DNA from: Urbifossiella sp046350095
GTDB taxonomy: Bacteria > Planctomycetota > Planctomycetia > Gemmatales > Gemmataceae
Reading direction: 5' to 3'
Assembly: GCA_046350095.1 (NCBI GenBank)
Contig: JAXMBA010000010.1
Coordinates: 1 to 64,000 of the forward strand
Length of the DNA: 64,000 nucleotides
Both the position numbers and the translations under genes were made by a program. Positions 1 to 7,734 of the stretch are shown piece by piece; position 1 is the stretch's first letter, and every line of letters starts with the position of its first letter. A model generated the notes under the pieces. The model had not been told where the DNA came from, ran no database searches, and was given only the letters and a program-made list of their open reading frames with translations.

Positions 1-389
1 ACCGCCTTCACCTCGAAGAAGAGGGAAGGGAGTTCCCACCCGTGCCACCGCTTCGCGAGCCAGTCGAAGAAGGTGGTCACTTGGTCACCGGTCAGAGTGC
101 GTACCGGTAGCTTGTCGAGCTTCGGAAGGTCCACCGTCTCCCACGGGTTTTCTTTCGCGAGTCGGAGCCGCTTGACGAGGTACTTCCCCCAGATGGCCCG
201 GAGCTTCCTGACGCGAGCGTGAAGAGTGCGGGGGCTCCGCGTGTAGGTTTGGACGCCTTCACCCTTCGCTCGGGAGAAGGTGCCGGAGAGGTAACCGTTG
301 CACCATTGTTGAGCAAGACCCGCCGAGACCGCAGCAGGCAGAACCGCCGCCGTTCTGACTTGCCGGAGAGTGTCGAGGTAGTCTTTCAC
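1..389 (-). CDS. Tyrosine recombinase/integrase, N-terminal part (runs off the left edge)
   Basis: The frame reads from a GTG at 389 to the left edge without a stop, giving about 129 residues. The stretch around residues 95-129 (KENPWETVDLPKLDKL, then TLTGDQVTTFFDWL, then GWELPSLFFEVKA) has the look of the end of a core-binding domain running into the catalytic domain of phage-type tyrosine integrases. The catalytic R-H-R-Y residues would lie outside the window. The GTG overlaps the TGA of the upstream small gene as GTGA, so the pair is probably translationally coupled. This coupling decided the start. The gene heads an island that ends at tRNA-Asp. Family assignment rests on pattern only; another DNA-breaking or DNA-binding protein remains possible. 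Confidence 0.55.
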   Translation of the reverse strand, partial: MKDYLDTLRQVRTAAVLPAAVSAGLAQQWCNGYLSGTFSRAKGEGVQTYTRSPRTLHARVRKLRAIWGKYLVKRLRLAKENPWETVDLPKLDKLPVRTLTGDQVTTFFDWLAKRWHGWELPSLFFEVKA

Positions 390-625
390 GGTCGCTTCGC
401 GGGCTGCTGTGCCCAGAACACGTGATTCGCTATCCGCTGTTCCCTGGTCAAGAACTGGCGTGGCGTGAAGAAGAACTCGCCATCCCGGTACAAGACAGCG
501 ATGTCCTCGAAGCGGACGTAGGTCTTCGGCCTCGGGTCTTCGGCCTCACGGATTTCGGCCATCTGCTGCCGAATGTCTCGCCAGTGCTCCGCCTCTGTCG
601 GCTCCCGTTTCTTCTCGTCGCTCAT
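386..625 (-). CDS. Small hypothetical protein upstream of the integrase
   Basis: This encodes 79 residues, starting MSDEKKREPTEAEHW. It is charged, has no membrane segment and no motif I recognise. The ATG at 625 follows a good ribosome site (GGGAGG a few bases upstream), so I prefer it over the upstream in-frame start at 742. Its stop overlaps the integrase GTG by four bases (GTGA), which suggests one transcript. Small acidic/basic proteins in this position are sometimes excisionases or regulators, but the sequence shows no clear helix-turn-helix and I assign no function. Confidence 0.6.
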   Translation of the reverse strand: MSDEKKREPTEAEHWRDIRQQMAEIREAEDPRPKTYVRFEDIAVLYRDGEFFFTPRQFLTREQRIANHVFWAQQPAKRP

Positions 626-668
626 ATCCCTCCCACGGTTTTCCCAGAGTAGCAGTTTACCGCGTCGC

Positions 669-1086
669 TCAGAGCAAGGCGAGAATCGAACGGAGCCGGG
701 GAAAGTTGCTACGCACCTCGCCAGTCCAGCGTTGAACGGCATGACGCACGCTCGACGGTCCCAACGAAGCCGGGTCCAACTTTATACCGCCTACCTCCCA
801 GCCCCCGAGCAATGGCACCCGGAACGAACCGGCCATCAAGTTGGCTTTGGTGTCATCGGTCCGAGAACCGTCTCGGTGGCAAGCTGTCCACACTTCGGCG
901 ATGTCCTTCACGTAGGCTTCGATGCTGCCCGACACCTCCCAGCACCAGGACCGACGGGCCGAAAGTGTTTACTTTGGTCTGGAGTCCGACGCCAGACAGC
1001 CGAACCGGCAGGAACCCCAAGGAATGAGCCAGTTCACGGATTGCCCGCCGTCCCTCATCCGTGGTTAGCTGCGTGTATACACCCAC
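669..1086 (-). pseudogene. Probable frameshifted island gene, unknown function
   Basis: Two minus-strand frames abut. The first starts with GTG at 1086 (MGVYTQLTTDEGRRAIRELA) and reads sensibly to about 'FGPSVLVLGG' near 940, after which it becomes arginine-rich nonsense. The second frame takes over at about 935 (SGSIEAYVKDIAEVWTACH) and continues to the stop at 669. Joined by a one-base shift near 935-945 they give one plausible protein of about 130-135 residues. I do not recognise the family. It is divergent from the serine recombinase at 1120. Either the gene is broken, there is a sequencing error, or two small overlapping genes exist; the second GTG (935) has GGGAG directly against it, a poor spacing. 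Confidence 0.4.
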
Positions 1087-1119
1087 CGAAACACCAAGCT
1101 AAACACGACCTGGGGGCAA

Positions 1120-1785
1120 GTGACCAAGACCGCCGTTTACGTTCGCGTGAGCAGTTCGAGCCAAGACACCCGGACCCAGGAGCACGAACTTCGGAAGTGG
1201 GTCGGAGAACATGCGACCGAGGTGAAGACCTACCGCGACGAGTTCACCGGAACGACGAATGACCGGCCCGGCCTGACCCGTCTTCTCGCCGATGTCCGGG
1301 CCGGGAAGGTGACTCGGGTAGTGGTCTGGCGTCTCGACCGCTTGGGCCGAACCGCGAAGGGGCTTCACGAACTCTTCGAGGAGTTTCTTGCTCTAAACGT
1401 CCGCTTCATCTCGCTCCGCGACTCGCTCGACCTCTCGACGCCAGCGGGCCGACTCATGGCCGGCGTTCTCGCGTCGGTCGCTCAGTACGAGACCGAGGTT
1501 CGCCGAGAACGACAACTCGCGGGAATTGCGAAGGTCCGCGAGCAGCACGGCGGCCGTTGCCCGTGGGGCGGCCGGAGGAAGGGAACACGGGTGAAAGTGA
1601 CCGAGGAGAAAGAGGGAGCAATCATCGCGATGCACCGCGAGAGGCGACGGGTTTCGAGTATCGCCCGCACAGTAGGGGTTACTCGGAAGACCGTCTACGC
1701 CGTTCTAGAAAGGCACGGAGTCCAGCTTAATCCGACAGGCGTTGAACACCGGGCCAACAGGCGACAGTTACCCACCACTCCTTGA
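1120..1785 (+). CDS. Serine recombinase (resolvase/invertase family)
   Basis: This encodes 221 residues from a GTG preceded by GGGGG. The N-terminal catalytic domain carries the resolvase signature YVRVSSSSQ, with Arg9 and the nucleophile Ser11. It continues through the conserved LxxLLADVRAGKV...VWRLDRLGRTAKGL block and the S-T-PxGRLMAGVLASVAQYE block around residues 105-125. The C-terminal part (about 165-210) contains an HTH-like RRVSSIARTVGVTRKTVYAVL, as in Hin/resolvase DNA-binding domains. Length is near that of Tn3-type resolvases (about 185), not of large serine integrases. It would cut and rejoin DNA at short crossover sites. Its 3' end overlaps the convergent gene ending at 1727 by 59 bases. 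It is divergent from the broken gene at 669-1086. Confidence 0.9.
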   Translation: MTKTAVYVRVSSSSQDTRTQEHELRKWVGEHATEVKTYRDEFTGTTNDRPGLTRLLADVRAGKVTRVVVWRLDRLGRTAKGLHELFEEFLALNVRFISLRDSLDLSTPAGRLMAGVLASVAQYETEVRRERQLAGIAKVREQHGGRCPWGGRRKGTRVKVTEEKEGAIIAMHRERRRVSSIARTVGVTRKTVYAVLERHGVQLNPTGVEHRANRRQLPTTP

Positions 1786-2215
1786 AGGTGCCGGGGTCGC
1801 ACTCGTACTCACGGGTTTCACTCGTGCCGTCCGAGAAGTGAAACTCGACACGGCGGCGCGGCTGTCCCGTCGAGTCAGGGAACCGGGTAAAGAACCGACG
1901 GCCCGAATCAAAAAGCGAGTTGATGTCATTGAAGAGCGGGTTATTCGCTTGCGGGGGCTCTTTGACTTTTCCACGCTGGCCGTTTGTGTCCCCTTCGAGA
2001 GTTTCGCTTTGGTCAGCTTCGGGGGAATAGATTTGGAAGCCGTATTCCTTCCGCCACTTTTTTAGCCCCCCGTCGATGGCCTCTCGAAGCCACTCCGGAG
2101 TTTCCGGGGCGTGGCGGAGCTTGAGCAGTTCGAGCACTTCTCGCCGTTGCTCTGCGACGAGGTCAACGCCTTCTTGTGATTCGTCGGGAGGTGTGCCTGA
2201 TGTCGCATCGGCCAT
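1727..2215 (-). CDS. Hypothetical island protein
   Basis: This encodes 162 residues starting MADATSGTPPDESQEG. The ATG at 2215 follows a purine-rich ribosome site (GAGGGAAG). The protein is charged and soluble, with no signal peptide or membrane span. The C-terminal third, rich in aromatic residues (FFTRFPDSTGQPRRRVEFHF, later TFKEWWVTVACWP), looks folded. I do not recognise a family. It overlaps the serine recombinase tail by 59 bases in convergent orientation, and it lies 39 bases downstream of the DUF499 fragment on the same strand, so the two may have been cotranscribed. Confidence 0.5.
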   Translation of the reverse strand: MADATSGTPPDESQEGVDLVAEQRREVLELLKLRHAPETPEWLREAIDGGLKKWRKEYGFQIYSPEADQSETLEGDTNGQRGKVKEPPQANNPLFNDINSLFDSGRRFFTRFPDSTGQPRRRVEFHFSDGTSETREYECDPGTFKEWWVTVACWPGVQRLSD

Positions 2216-2254
2216 CGAACTTCCCTCTATTGCGGACTGAATTCCGCGGCGCGG

Positions 2255-2965
2255 CTACTCCCAATCCTTGACCTTGAACCCGAGGTTCGCCGCGTTCTCG
2301 CTCACACCCCGCTTGATGGTATCGTTCGCCCCGTGAGGGAACTCCGCGTCGATTTCGAGCGTCACGCGGATGGTTGCGTTCGGGTCCGAGTCGAGGAGCT
2401 TGATGACCTCTTCGGCGATGGTATTGAGTTTCGACTTCGCGAGCGAGGCGCTCACTTCGACACTGCCCCGGAAAGACTTCGCCTTCTGTGGAACGGCAGT
2501 CACGCCGGACCCCGGCTTCTTACCGTGTTCCACAACAACGGCAGTGCTCCCCGTCCCGGTCGAATGCTCTTCGGCCTTCCCACCCGCTTCCGATGGTTGA
2601 GCGAGGATAAGTTTCTTCTGCTCGATGGCGTACTGAGTCGCCGCTTCGGGCTCGATGAGGAGAAGCGTATCGTTGAACGAAATGCTGCCGTCACCGAAGG
2701 CGAAGCCTTCGTATTTGCCATCCGCCGAGCCGTAGGCCGTGCCGAAGAAGTCTTTGCTCGCGGCACCGGCCTTGACCACGGTTGAGAGCACCTCTCTCGA
2801 CTTCAGCCGGGGAAGGTAAAGGTACTTCAGCGAATCTTCCCAGAACGTCACGGCTCCAACCGTCGGCTTGCCGGACTTCCAATAGAGTTCCTTCAGCTTG
2901 GCCCGAAGGTGAATCGGGGACCAAGCGTCTATCACGAGTTCGTTCTCGCGGCAGAGGGGCAGATT
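2255..2965 (-). pseudogene. C-terminal fragment of a DUF499-type AAA ATPase
   Basis: The frame is open from just after a TGA at 2966-2968 to the stop at 2255, with the first usable start (GTG) at 2935. The text resembles the C-terminus of DUF499 proteins: ELVIDAWSPIHLRAKLKELY, WEDSLKYLYLPRLKSREVL, and the closing SVEVSASLAKSKLNTIAEEV...VTLEIDAEFPHGA...SENAANLGFK. Full-length members are large (about 1000 residues or more) with an N-terminal P-loop ATPase, which is absent here. DUF499 ATPases commonly sit with DUF1156 DNA methylases in defence-type islands, but no methylase is visible here. The break at about 2966 is 28 bases from the repeat cluster and about 120 bases from tRNA-Asp. It is probably a remnant left by insertion or deletion. 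Confidence 0.6.
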
Positions 2966-2993
2966 TCACCGCGTTTCACGGCCCTTCACAGAA

Positions 2994-3043
2994 TTCTATG
3001 CGGAATTCTATGCGTTTTCGGCATAGAAAGCCGTGGCATAGAA
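2994..3043. repeat. Four-copy inverted/direct 8-mer cluster (possible attachment or arm sites)
   Basis: TTCTATGC occurs at 2994-3001 and 3006-3013, and its reverse complement GCATAGAA at 3021-3028 and 3036-3043. The first pair is extended as GAATTCTATGCG and the second pair as GGCATAGAAA. All four lie between the truncated DUF499 gene and the tRNA-Asp terminator. Short clustered repeats in this layout are typical of integrase arm-type or excisionase binding sites, or of an operator. No function is proven. Confidence 0.5.
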
Positions 3044-3046
3044 ACG

Positions 3047-3081
3047 AAAAAGCCCCGCAAGTGCTTGCCTTACGGGGCTTT
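3047..3081 (-). terminator. Rho-independent terminator after tRNA-Asp
   Basis: On the minus strand AAAGCCCCG...CGGGGCTTT forms a nine-base stem (3049-3057 with 3073-3081) around a 15-base loop. It is followed by a run of T. It starts 8 bases after the 3' end of tRNA-Asp. Confidence 0.8.
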
Positions 3082-3088
3082 CCGTTAG

Positions 3089-3162
<74 letters not shown>

Positions 3163-3228
3163 AACAAAGGAATCTTAGGTTCGAGGCCACAGGGCGGCAA
3201 GAGTTTTTCCCGCCGTCCGGTGCTCGAG

Positions 3229-6015
3229 TCAGTCCTTCCCCACGGGCACCTTCGGCGTCGGCGGTGGGGCCGTGGGTGGCGTCACCTGTAGGGGTGCATC
3301 CGACTTCGGCATCGGAGATGAGGGAGCGGTCGCTGTCAGTTCAGCCTTCGCGCCGGACGGCAGCACACGCGGGGCGATCTCCTCCAGGTTCGGCAGCTTC
3401 TCGCCACCAGCCCGCGTCGCCATCGCTAGCAGGTGTTCAGGCTTGATATCCGCCGGCAGCCATCGAACCGTGCCGTCGGCCATGACCGCGTAAGTGCCCT
3501 CTCTCCCATCCGGCCGAGTGTGCTTGAACGCTGCCATCGGGTTGGTGGGGTCGAGCCCCACCACCGTCGCACCACCCCCGGCGGCCCAGGGCCGGGGTGC
3601 GCCTGGTGGCGTCTGCAACAGGTAGATCGTGTTCTCCGGGCCGTCGGTAATGTCGGCGAGCTTCGAACCCCAATCGTATCCGGTGACGCCGGCCTGCTTG
3701 GCGTTCGTCTTCGGGTTGTAGCGCGGGGCGTCGTGGCCGACACCGGCCACGGCCACGAAATTCGTGCCGCCGAAGGTAAAGTCGGGGGCCAGGGGCGATG
3801 TCGCTCGCCACGCCGACTGCGGGTAGTAACTGACCAGCAACTCCGGCACCCACGACCCGGCCTGAGCCGCATTTTGGTTGCTGAGCCAGCCGAGCGAGGG
3901 GTCGATGAGTTGCCGCAGACCGCCACGGCCAAGGGCCGGCAGGAGCTCGACATAGAAGCTGACCCGCTGCGCCGGCGGGTAGGCGACGCCGAGGCGGGTG
4001 TCGTGGTCGTTCGGCCGGCTAACGGGCACCGTTCCCGGCGGCAGTTCCTTCCGCTCGGTGCCGTACTGCTTCACGGCCCGGCCGAGTGCGTGCCAGGTTT
4101 CGGTACCCGAGTAGACGGCCGCCTTACCCTTCAGCTGGTTCACGTACCCGAGAAGGCGGGGGCCGAGCAGGCGGTAAAACACCTCGTCGGGCCAGGTGAT
4201 GTCCACCGTCACGAGCACCGACTCGTCGAGGAGGCGCAGCGCCACGAACGACGGGGCTTGCTTGCCCTGCGTAGGCTGGTTCGGCGACATCGGCGACATC
4301 GGCCCCGGCATCTGGCCGGTCGAACTCGACATCGGGCCGAAGCCCGGGGGCGGCCCGATCACGCCGGGCGGGCCGCTCGTCAACGGCGGCCCCATCGGCC
4401 CGGGCGTACTGCTCGACGAGGGCGGGCCGCTCGTGCCCGGCAACGGTCGCCCCATCGGTGTGCTGCTCGAACCCATCGGGCCGCCCTCCGGGGTTGTGCC
4501 AGGGGCGCCCGAAGGCACGAAGTTGGGGTCGGCCAGGTTTCGGAACTCGACGTGGGTCTGAAGCAGCAGCGACACCAGCGGTAAACCCTCGCCAAAAGTC
4601 GGCGTCAGCTTCTCGAGCGCGACGAGGCGGGCGTCGGACGCGGATTTCGTGAAGAAGCGCACGTTCGCCACCAACTGCTGCGGGGTGAACGCCACGAGGT
4701 TCATGCCGACGTGTTCGGTCCGCGTCAGCACCGGGTCGACGGCGGCGGCGATCGGGGCGTACTCCTTCTTCACGCCCTTCCGCGGGTACTGCGCCTCGTC
4801 GAACCGCTCGGCCAACACGAACGGCGGCTCGCCGGTTCGGTCTTCCAGCATCGTTAGCAGTACGAGCCGGAGTTTCGGGTCGAGGGACAGGTAACGCGGG
4901 TTCGTGGTGAACGCCTTCGCTGACGACGCGACCGCCGGCGGGGTCGCCTTCGGCATCGGAGTGTCCGGCATGCCGTCCTTCTTCTCGGGCTCCGGCGGCG
5001 GGGCTTCCTTGTTCACTTCCGTCTGAAACTCGGGGTACCCGTTCCTCAACGCGGCGAGGTGGCTCTCGATCGCGGCGAACTCGCCGACGAGGACGTGCTG
5101 GGTGTCGTAGACGCAAACGCCGAAGGCGGCGGGCTTGGCCGGCGGGGCGGGCGGCGTGGTGTACACGTCGGCGAACAGGGTACGAGCGGCAAGGGCGTTA
5201 CCGGCGGCGGACAGGAGCGGGTTGTTCTTCACCGGCATGAGAGTCTTGCCGCCGACGACCTTTCCGGTGCCGGCGCCGGCGATGCCGGCGGCGAGTTTCT
5301 TCTCGTCGGCTGGCAACCGGAGGCGAATGAGGCCGACGGCCGACCGCTCCTTGTCACCGACGGAGCAGTGGTAGTAATGCTCAATGTCACCGAGTTCCAA
5401 GCCGAGCGACGACTTCACCATGTCGGCGGTGGCCGGGTCGAGGAGCATGCCGCCGGCCGGGGTGGCCCGGAGCCGGCCCATGTCGAACCGGTAGACGGCG
5501 ACGGACTTGGTGGGGAGGAGGTTGGTCGATTCCTTGTCGCTCCGCGGCGCTGCGAGCACCGGCGGCGCCTTCTCCTTCGGCTTCTTGGAGGGCTCTTCGT
5601 CCTCCTTCTTCACCTCTTCAGGGTTCGGGTTCGAGCCATCCGGTTGGGGGGCCGGGCGGGGCTGGCTGGGCGGCGTGACGGCGGTCGTCCCCTTCGGCTT
5701 GTCGTCGGTGCCGAACATGACGTAGCCGCCGACGCCCAGCAGTGCCACGGCGCCGACGGCGAGGCCGATGCCGATGAGCTTCTTGTTGTTCCCTTTGGCC
5801 GTTTTGGGTTTCTTCTCCTTGGCGGCTTTCTCCTTCTTGTCCGGCTTATCGGCCTTGTCGGCCTTGCCGGCGTCCTTCGTGGGCTCGTCGGCGGGCGCCT
5901 CGACCTTGAACCGGTACTTGCACTTCGGGCACTCGACCTTCGAACCCACGAGGTTGGGGTTCTTGATGAGAACCTGAGCCTCGCAGCTCGGGCACTGGAC
6001 CTTGAAGCTCGACAT
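3229..6015 (-). CDS. MJ0042-type zinc-ribbon membrane protein with DUF1559-like C-terminus
   Basis: This encodes 928 residues. Residues 1-40 form a zinc ribbon with two CxxC pairs (VQCPSCEAQ and VECPKCKYRF). A Lys/Asp-rich segment follows, then one membrane span at about 76-96 (LIGIGLAVGAVALLGVGGYV), then a Pro/Gly-rich linker. The large outer part contains a low-complexity insert of SSSTP/GPMGPP repeats near 510-590. The end resembles DUF1559 proteins: GGTNFVAV..., DWGSKLADITDGPENTIYLL and DGREGTYAVMADGTVRWLP. Such proteins are abundant in planctomycetes and are thought to be envelope or pseudopilin-like; their role is unknown. The ribbon would face the cytoplasm and the rest the periplasm. 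No partner gene is obvious. Confidence 0.75.
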   Translation of the reverse strand: MSSFKVQCPSCEAQVLIKNPNLVGSKVECPKCKYRFKVEAPADEPTKDAGKADKADKPDKKEKAAKEKKPKTAKGNNKKLIGIGLAVGAVALLGVGGYVMFGTDDKPKGTTAVTPPSQPRPAPQPDGSNPNPEEVKKEDEEPSKKPKEKAPPVLAAPRSDKESTNLLPTKSVAVYRFDMGRLRATPAGGMLLDPATADMVKSSLGLELGDIEHYYHCSVGDKERSAVGLIRLRLPADEKKLAAGIAGAGTGKVVGGKTLMPVKNNPLLSAAGNALAARTLFADVYTTPPAPPAKPAAFGVCVYDTQHVLVGEFAAIESHLAALRNGYPEFQTEVNKEAPPPEPEKKDGMPDTPMPKATPPAVASSAKAFTTNPRYLSLDPKLRLVLLTMLEDRTGEPPFVLAERFDEAQYPRKGVKKEYAPIAAAVDPVLTRTEHVGMNLVAFTPQQLVANVRFFTKSASDARLVALEKLTPTFGEGLPLVSLLLQTHVEFRNLADPNFVPSGAPGTTPEGGPMGSSSTPMGRPLPGTSGPPSSSSTPGPMGPPLTSGPPGVIGPPPGFGPMSSSTGQMPGPMSPMSPNQPTQGKQAPSFVALRLLDESVLVTVDITWPDEVFYRLLGPRLLGYVNQLKGKAAVYSGTETWHALGRAVKQYGTERKELPPGTVPVSRPNDHDTRLGVAYPPAQRVSFYVELLPALGRGGLRQLIDPSLGWLSNQNAAQAGSWVPELLVSYYPQSAWRATSPLAPDFTFGGTNFVAVAGVGHDAPRYNPKTNAKQAGVTGYDWGSKLADITDGPENTIYLLQTPPGAPRPWAAGGGATVVGLDPTNPMAAFKHTRPDGREGTYAVMADGTVRWLPADIKPEHLLAMATRAGGEKLPNLEEIAPRVLPSGAKAELTATAPSSPMPKSDAPLQVTPPTAPPPTPKVPVGKD

Positions 6016-6164
6016 GGGGGTTCCCCGGACGGCCGGCCGGCGGACGTGATGAATGTAGACGAATCCCGGGCTGCGACACCGAACGCCATCTTATCGCGGG
6101 ACGAACGCCGCGGGGAAGGGAATTCGTGTCACAAGCCACTGTAGCCCCGAGTCCGGTGGCACTT

Positions 6165-6368
6165 TCAACCGCCCCGGACCTCGCGCTCGGCCTGATGCCA
6201 GTAGGCAACTCCATCCCCGTCGGGCCGGCCGGCCGCATCCCAGAGTTCGTGGGCGCGGGTGCGGATACGCTCCTCGTCGGCGTGCTCGAACGTCTGTTGA
6301 GGGGGAATCAGGATGTTCGCCGGTGGCGTCTCGGGGATGACCTTCGCCGGCGGGGTTCGGCTGGACAT
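6165..6368 (-). CDS. DUF2934 small protein
   Basis: This encodes 67 residues with an ATG start at 6368. The C-terminal half, RIRTRAHELWDAAGRPDGDG followed by YWHQAERE, matches the DUF2934 pattern (IRxRAYELWEAAGRPxGxxxxxWxxAE). The family is common in soil and rhizosphere bacteria and has no known function. The protein is soluble, with a proline-rich N-terminus. It is divergent from the DUF1328 gene; the 177-base gap between them holds a sigma-54 promoter directed at DUF1328. I see only a weak GG-N10-GC match directed at this gene. Confidence 0.75.
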   Translation of the reverse strand: MSSRTPPAKVIPETPPANILIPPQQTFEHADEERIRTRAHELWDAAGRPDGDGVAYWHQAEREVRGG

Positions 6369-6452
6369 TGGAGCCTCCAGTTACGAGGGATGTGCCCGCC
6401 GTGCAGGCGTGCGGCCCGATACACTGCAATCGTCGGGCCGCGGACTGGGCGT

Positions 6453-6470
6453 TTGGCACGCCGGATGCAT
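6453..6470 (+). promoter_or_regulatory. Sigma-54 promoter for the DUF1328 gene
   Basis: TTGGCACGCCGGATGCAT carries GG (6455-6456) and GC (6467-6468) exactly ten bases apart, fitting the sigma-54 consensus TGGCACG-N4-TTGC with one mismatch. Eighteen bases (TGGCACGCCGGATGCATT) are identical to the site at 9691. The predicted start lies about 65 bases ahead of the DUF1328 ATG. The leader contains a palindrome at 6485-6504. Confidence 0.8.
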
Positions 6471-6545
6471 TAGTTGGATTTAACCCGCGGCCCTCGGGCC
6501 GCGGCAATCCCCGGGCTTACACTGCCCGACATCCGGAGGCTCTTC

Positions 6546-6719
6546 ATGCTTCGCTGGGCTCTGATGTTCCTGGTGATCGCGCTCGTCGCCGCTGTCTTCG
6601 GCTTCACCAGTGTCGCCGGCACCTCGATGTTCGCCGCGAAGATTCTCTTCTTCGTGTTCTTGGTGCTGTTCGTGGTTTCGCTCATCGCCGGGAACCGGGC
6701 GCCCCGATCAACGGTCTGA
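6546..6719 (+). CDS. DUF1328 (YtjA-like) small inner-membrane protein
   Basis: This encodes 57 residues, nearly all two membrane spans: LRWALMFLVIALVAAVFGF and FAAKILFFVFLVLFVVSLI, joined by a short Gly/Ser turn. This is the size and pattern of the DUF1328/YtjA family, which is linked to stress but has no defined function. The ATG at 6546 follows CCGGAGG at good spacing; an upstream in-frame GTG/ATG at 6474 lies within the probable leader. A sigma-54 promoter precedes it and a strong terminator follows, so it is a single-gene transcript. The 5' leader has a palindromic GC-rich segment that could affect translation. Confidence 0.88.
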   Translation: MLRWALMFLVIALVAAVFGFTSVAGTSMFAAKILFFVFLVLFVVSLIAGNRAPRSTV

Positions 6720-6741
6720 CGCCGGACCCCACAACCGGTAC

Positions 6742-6773
6742 GAAGCCCGCCCGTATCGACGGGTGGGCTTTTC
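6742..6773 (+). terminator. Terminator after DUF1328
   Basis: AAGCCCGCCCGT-ATCG-ACGGGTGGGCTT forms a twelve-base stem with one G-T pair and a four-base loop, followed by TTC. It separates DUF1328 from the YihY gene. Confidence 0.8.
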
Positions 6774-6803
6774 GTGTGTACCCCCCGTCCGGATGCTGTC
6801 CCC

Positions 6804-7703
6804 ATGAAACCCAGCGAGGCCGTGTCACTCCTGAAGCGAGCGTGGGCCGAATTCCAGGCCGACAAGGCGATGACGCTCGGCGCCGCGCTGGCGTTCTACA
6901 CGGCACTTTCCATCGCCCCGATGCTGCTCCTCGTGACGGTGATCGCGGGGGCGGCATTCGGCGAGCAAGCGACCCGCGGCGAGATCGCGCACCAACTGAA
7001 CGACCTGATCGGCGCCGAGGGCGCGAAGGCCGTCGAGGCGATGCTGGCGTCGACTCAAACGCCCGGCGGCGGGATCGTCTCCACGGTCGTCGGGATCGTC
7101 ACGTTACTCTTCGGGGCCACCGGCGTTTTTACGTCCCTACAGGACGCCCTCAACACCGTGTGGAACGTGAAGCCGGAGGACGCCCGGGCCGGCATCCTTG
7201 GCCTGATCCGCGACCGGATCGCGTCTTTCTCGATGATCTGCGGGATGGCGTTTCTGCTGCTCGTCTCGCTGGCGTTCAGCGCCGTCCTGACCGCCCTCGG
7301 CGGCCTCGTCAACCAGTGGATGCCGTACGGCGACGCGTGGATGGGTGCCGCCAACCTGGTGGTCGGCTTCCTGGTCACCACCCTGATGTTCGGCATGATC
7401 TACAAGTACCTGCCCCACGCCCGCCCGGACTGGTCCGACGTGGGCGTGGGGGCTGTGATCACGGCCCTGCTGTTCACCGTCGGCAAATACCTCATCGGCC
7501 TCTACCTCGGTACCGCCTCGATCGGCTCGACGTACGGCGCGGCCGGGTCGTTCGTCGTGCTGCTGGTGTGGATTTACTACTCGTCGCTGATTGTGCTCTA
7601 TGGCGCGGAACTGACGCAGGTTTACGCGACGAAGTTCGGGTCCGGCCTGACCCCCGCCGGCCGCCGACGCCTCGCCGGTAAACCCGACCCCGTGCCCGCC
7701 TGA
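6804..7703 (+). CDS. YihY/BrkB-family integral membrane protein
   Basis: This encodes 299 residues from the ATG at 6804 (MKPSEAVSLLKRAW). The family hallmarks are present: an N-terminal amphipathic helix, then MTLGAALAFYTALSIAPMLL, then FGATGVFTSLQDALNTVWNV, and about six membrane spans in all. The end YSSLIVLYGAELTQVYATKFG is also typical. YihY/BrkB proteins are inner-membrane proteins, once misnamed RNase BN, and have no proven transport substrate. The C-terminal tail is basic. It sits downstream of the DUF1328 terminator and 31 bases before the GH13 enzyme, so it may share a transcript with that gene. An alternative start at 6774 is less likely because it begins inside the terminator region. 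Confidence 0.88.
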   Translation: MKPSEAVSLLKRAWAEFQADKAMTLGAALAFYTALSIAPMLLLVTVIAGAAFGEQATRGEIAHQLNDLIGAEGAKAVEAMLASTQTPGGGIVSTVVGIVTLLFGATGVFTSLQDALNTVWNVKPEDARAGILGLIRDRIASFSMICGMAFLLLVSLAFSAVLTALGGLVNQWMPYGDAWMGAANLVVGFLVTTLMFGMIYKYLPHARPDWSDVGVGAVITALLFTVGKYLIGLYLGTASIGSTYGAAGSFVVLLVWIYYSSLIVLYGAELTQVYATKFGSGLTPAGRRRLAGKPDPVPA

Positions 7704-7734
7704 CCGCCAAAACCCTCCAAAACAGGATCCAACA

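Noticed and set aside
573..1262. 229-residue plus-strand frame across the integrase-recombinase gap
   Set aside because: It is low in recognisable text, overlaps the start of a clear serine recombinase, and its composition is that of an antisense shadow.
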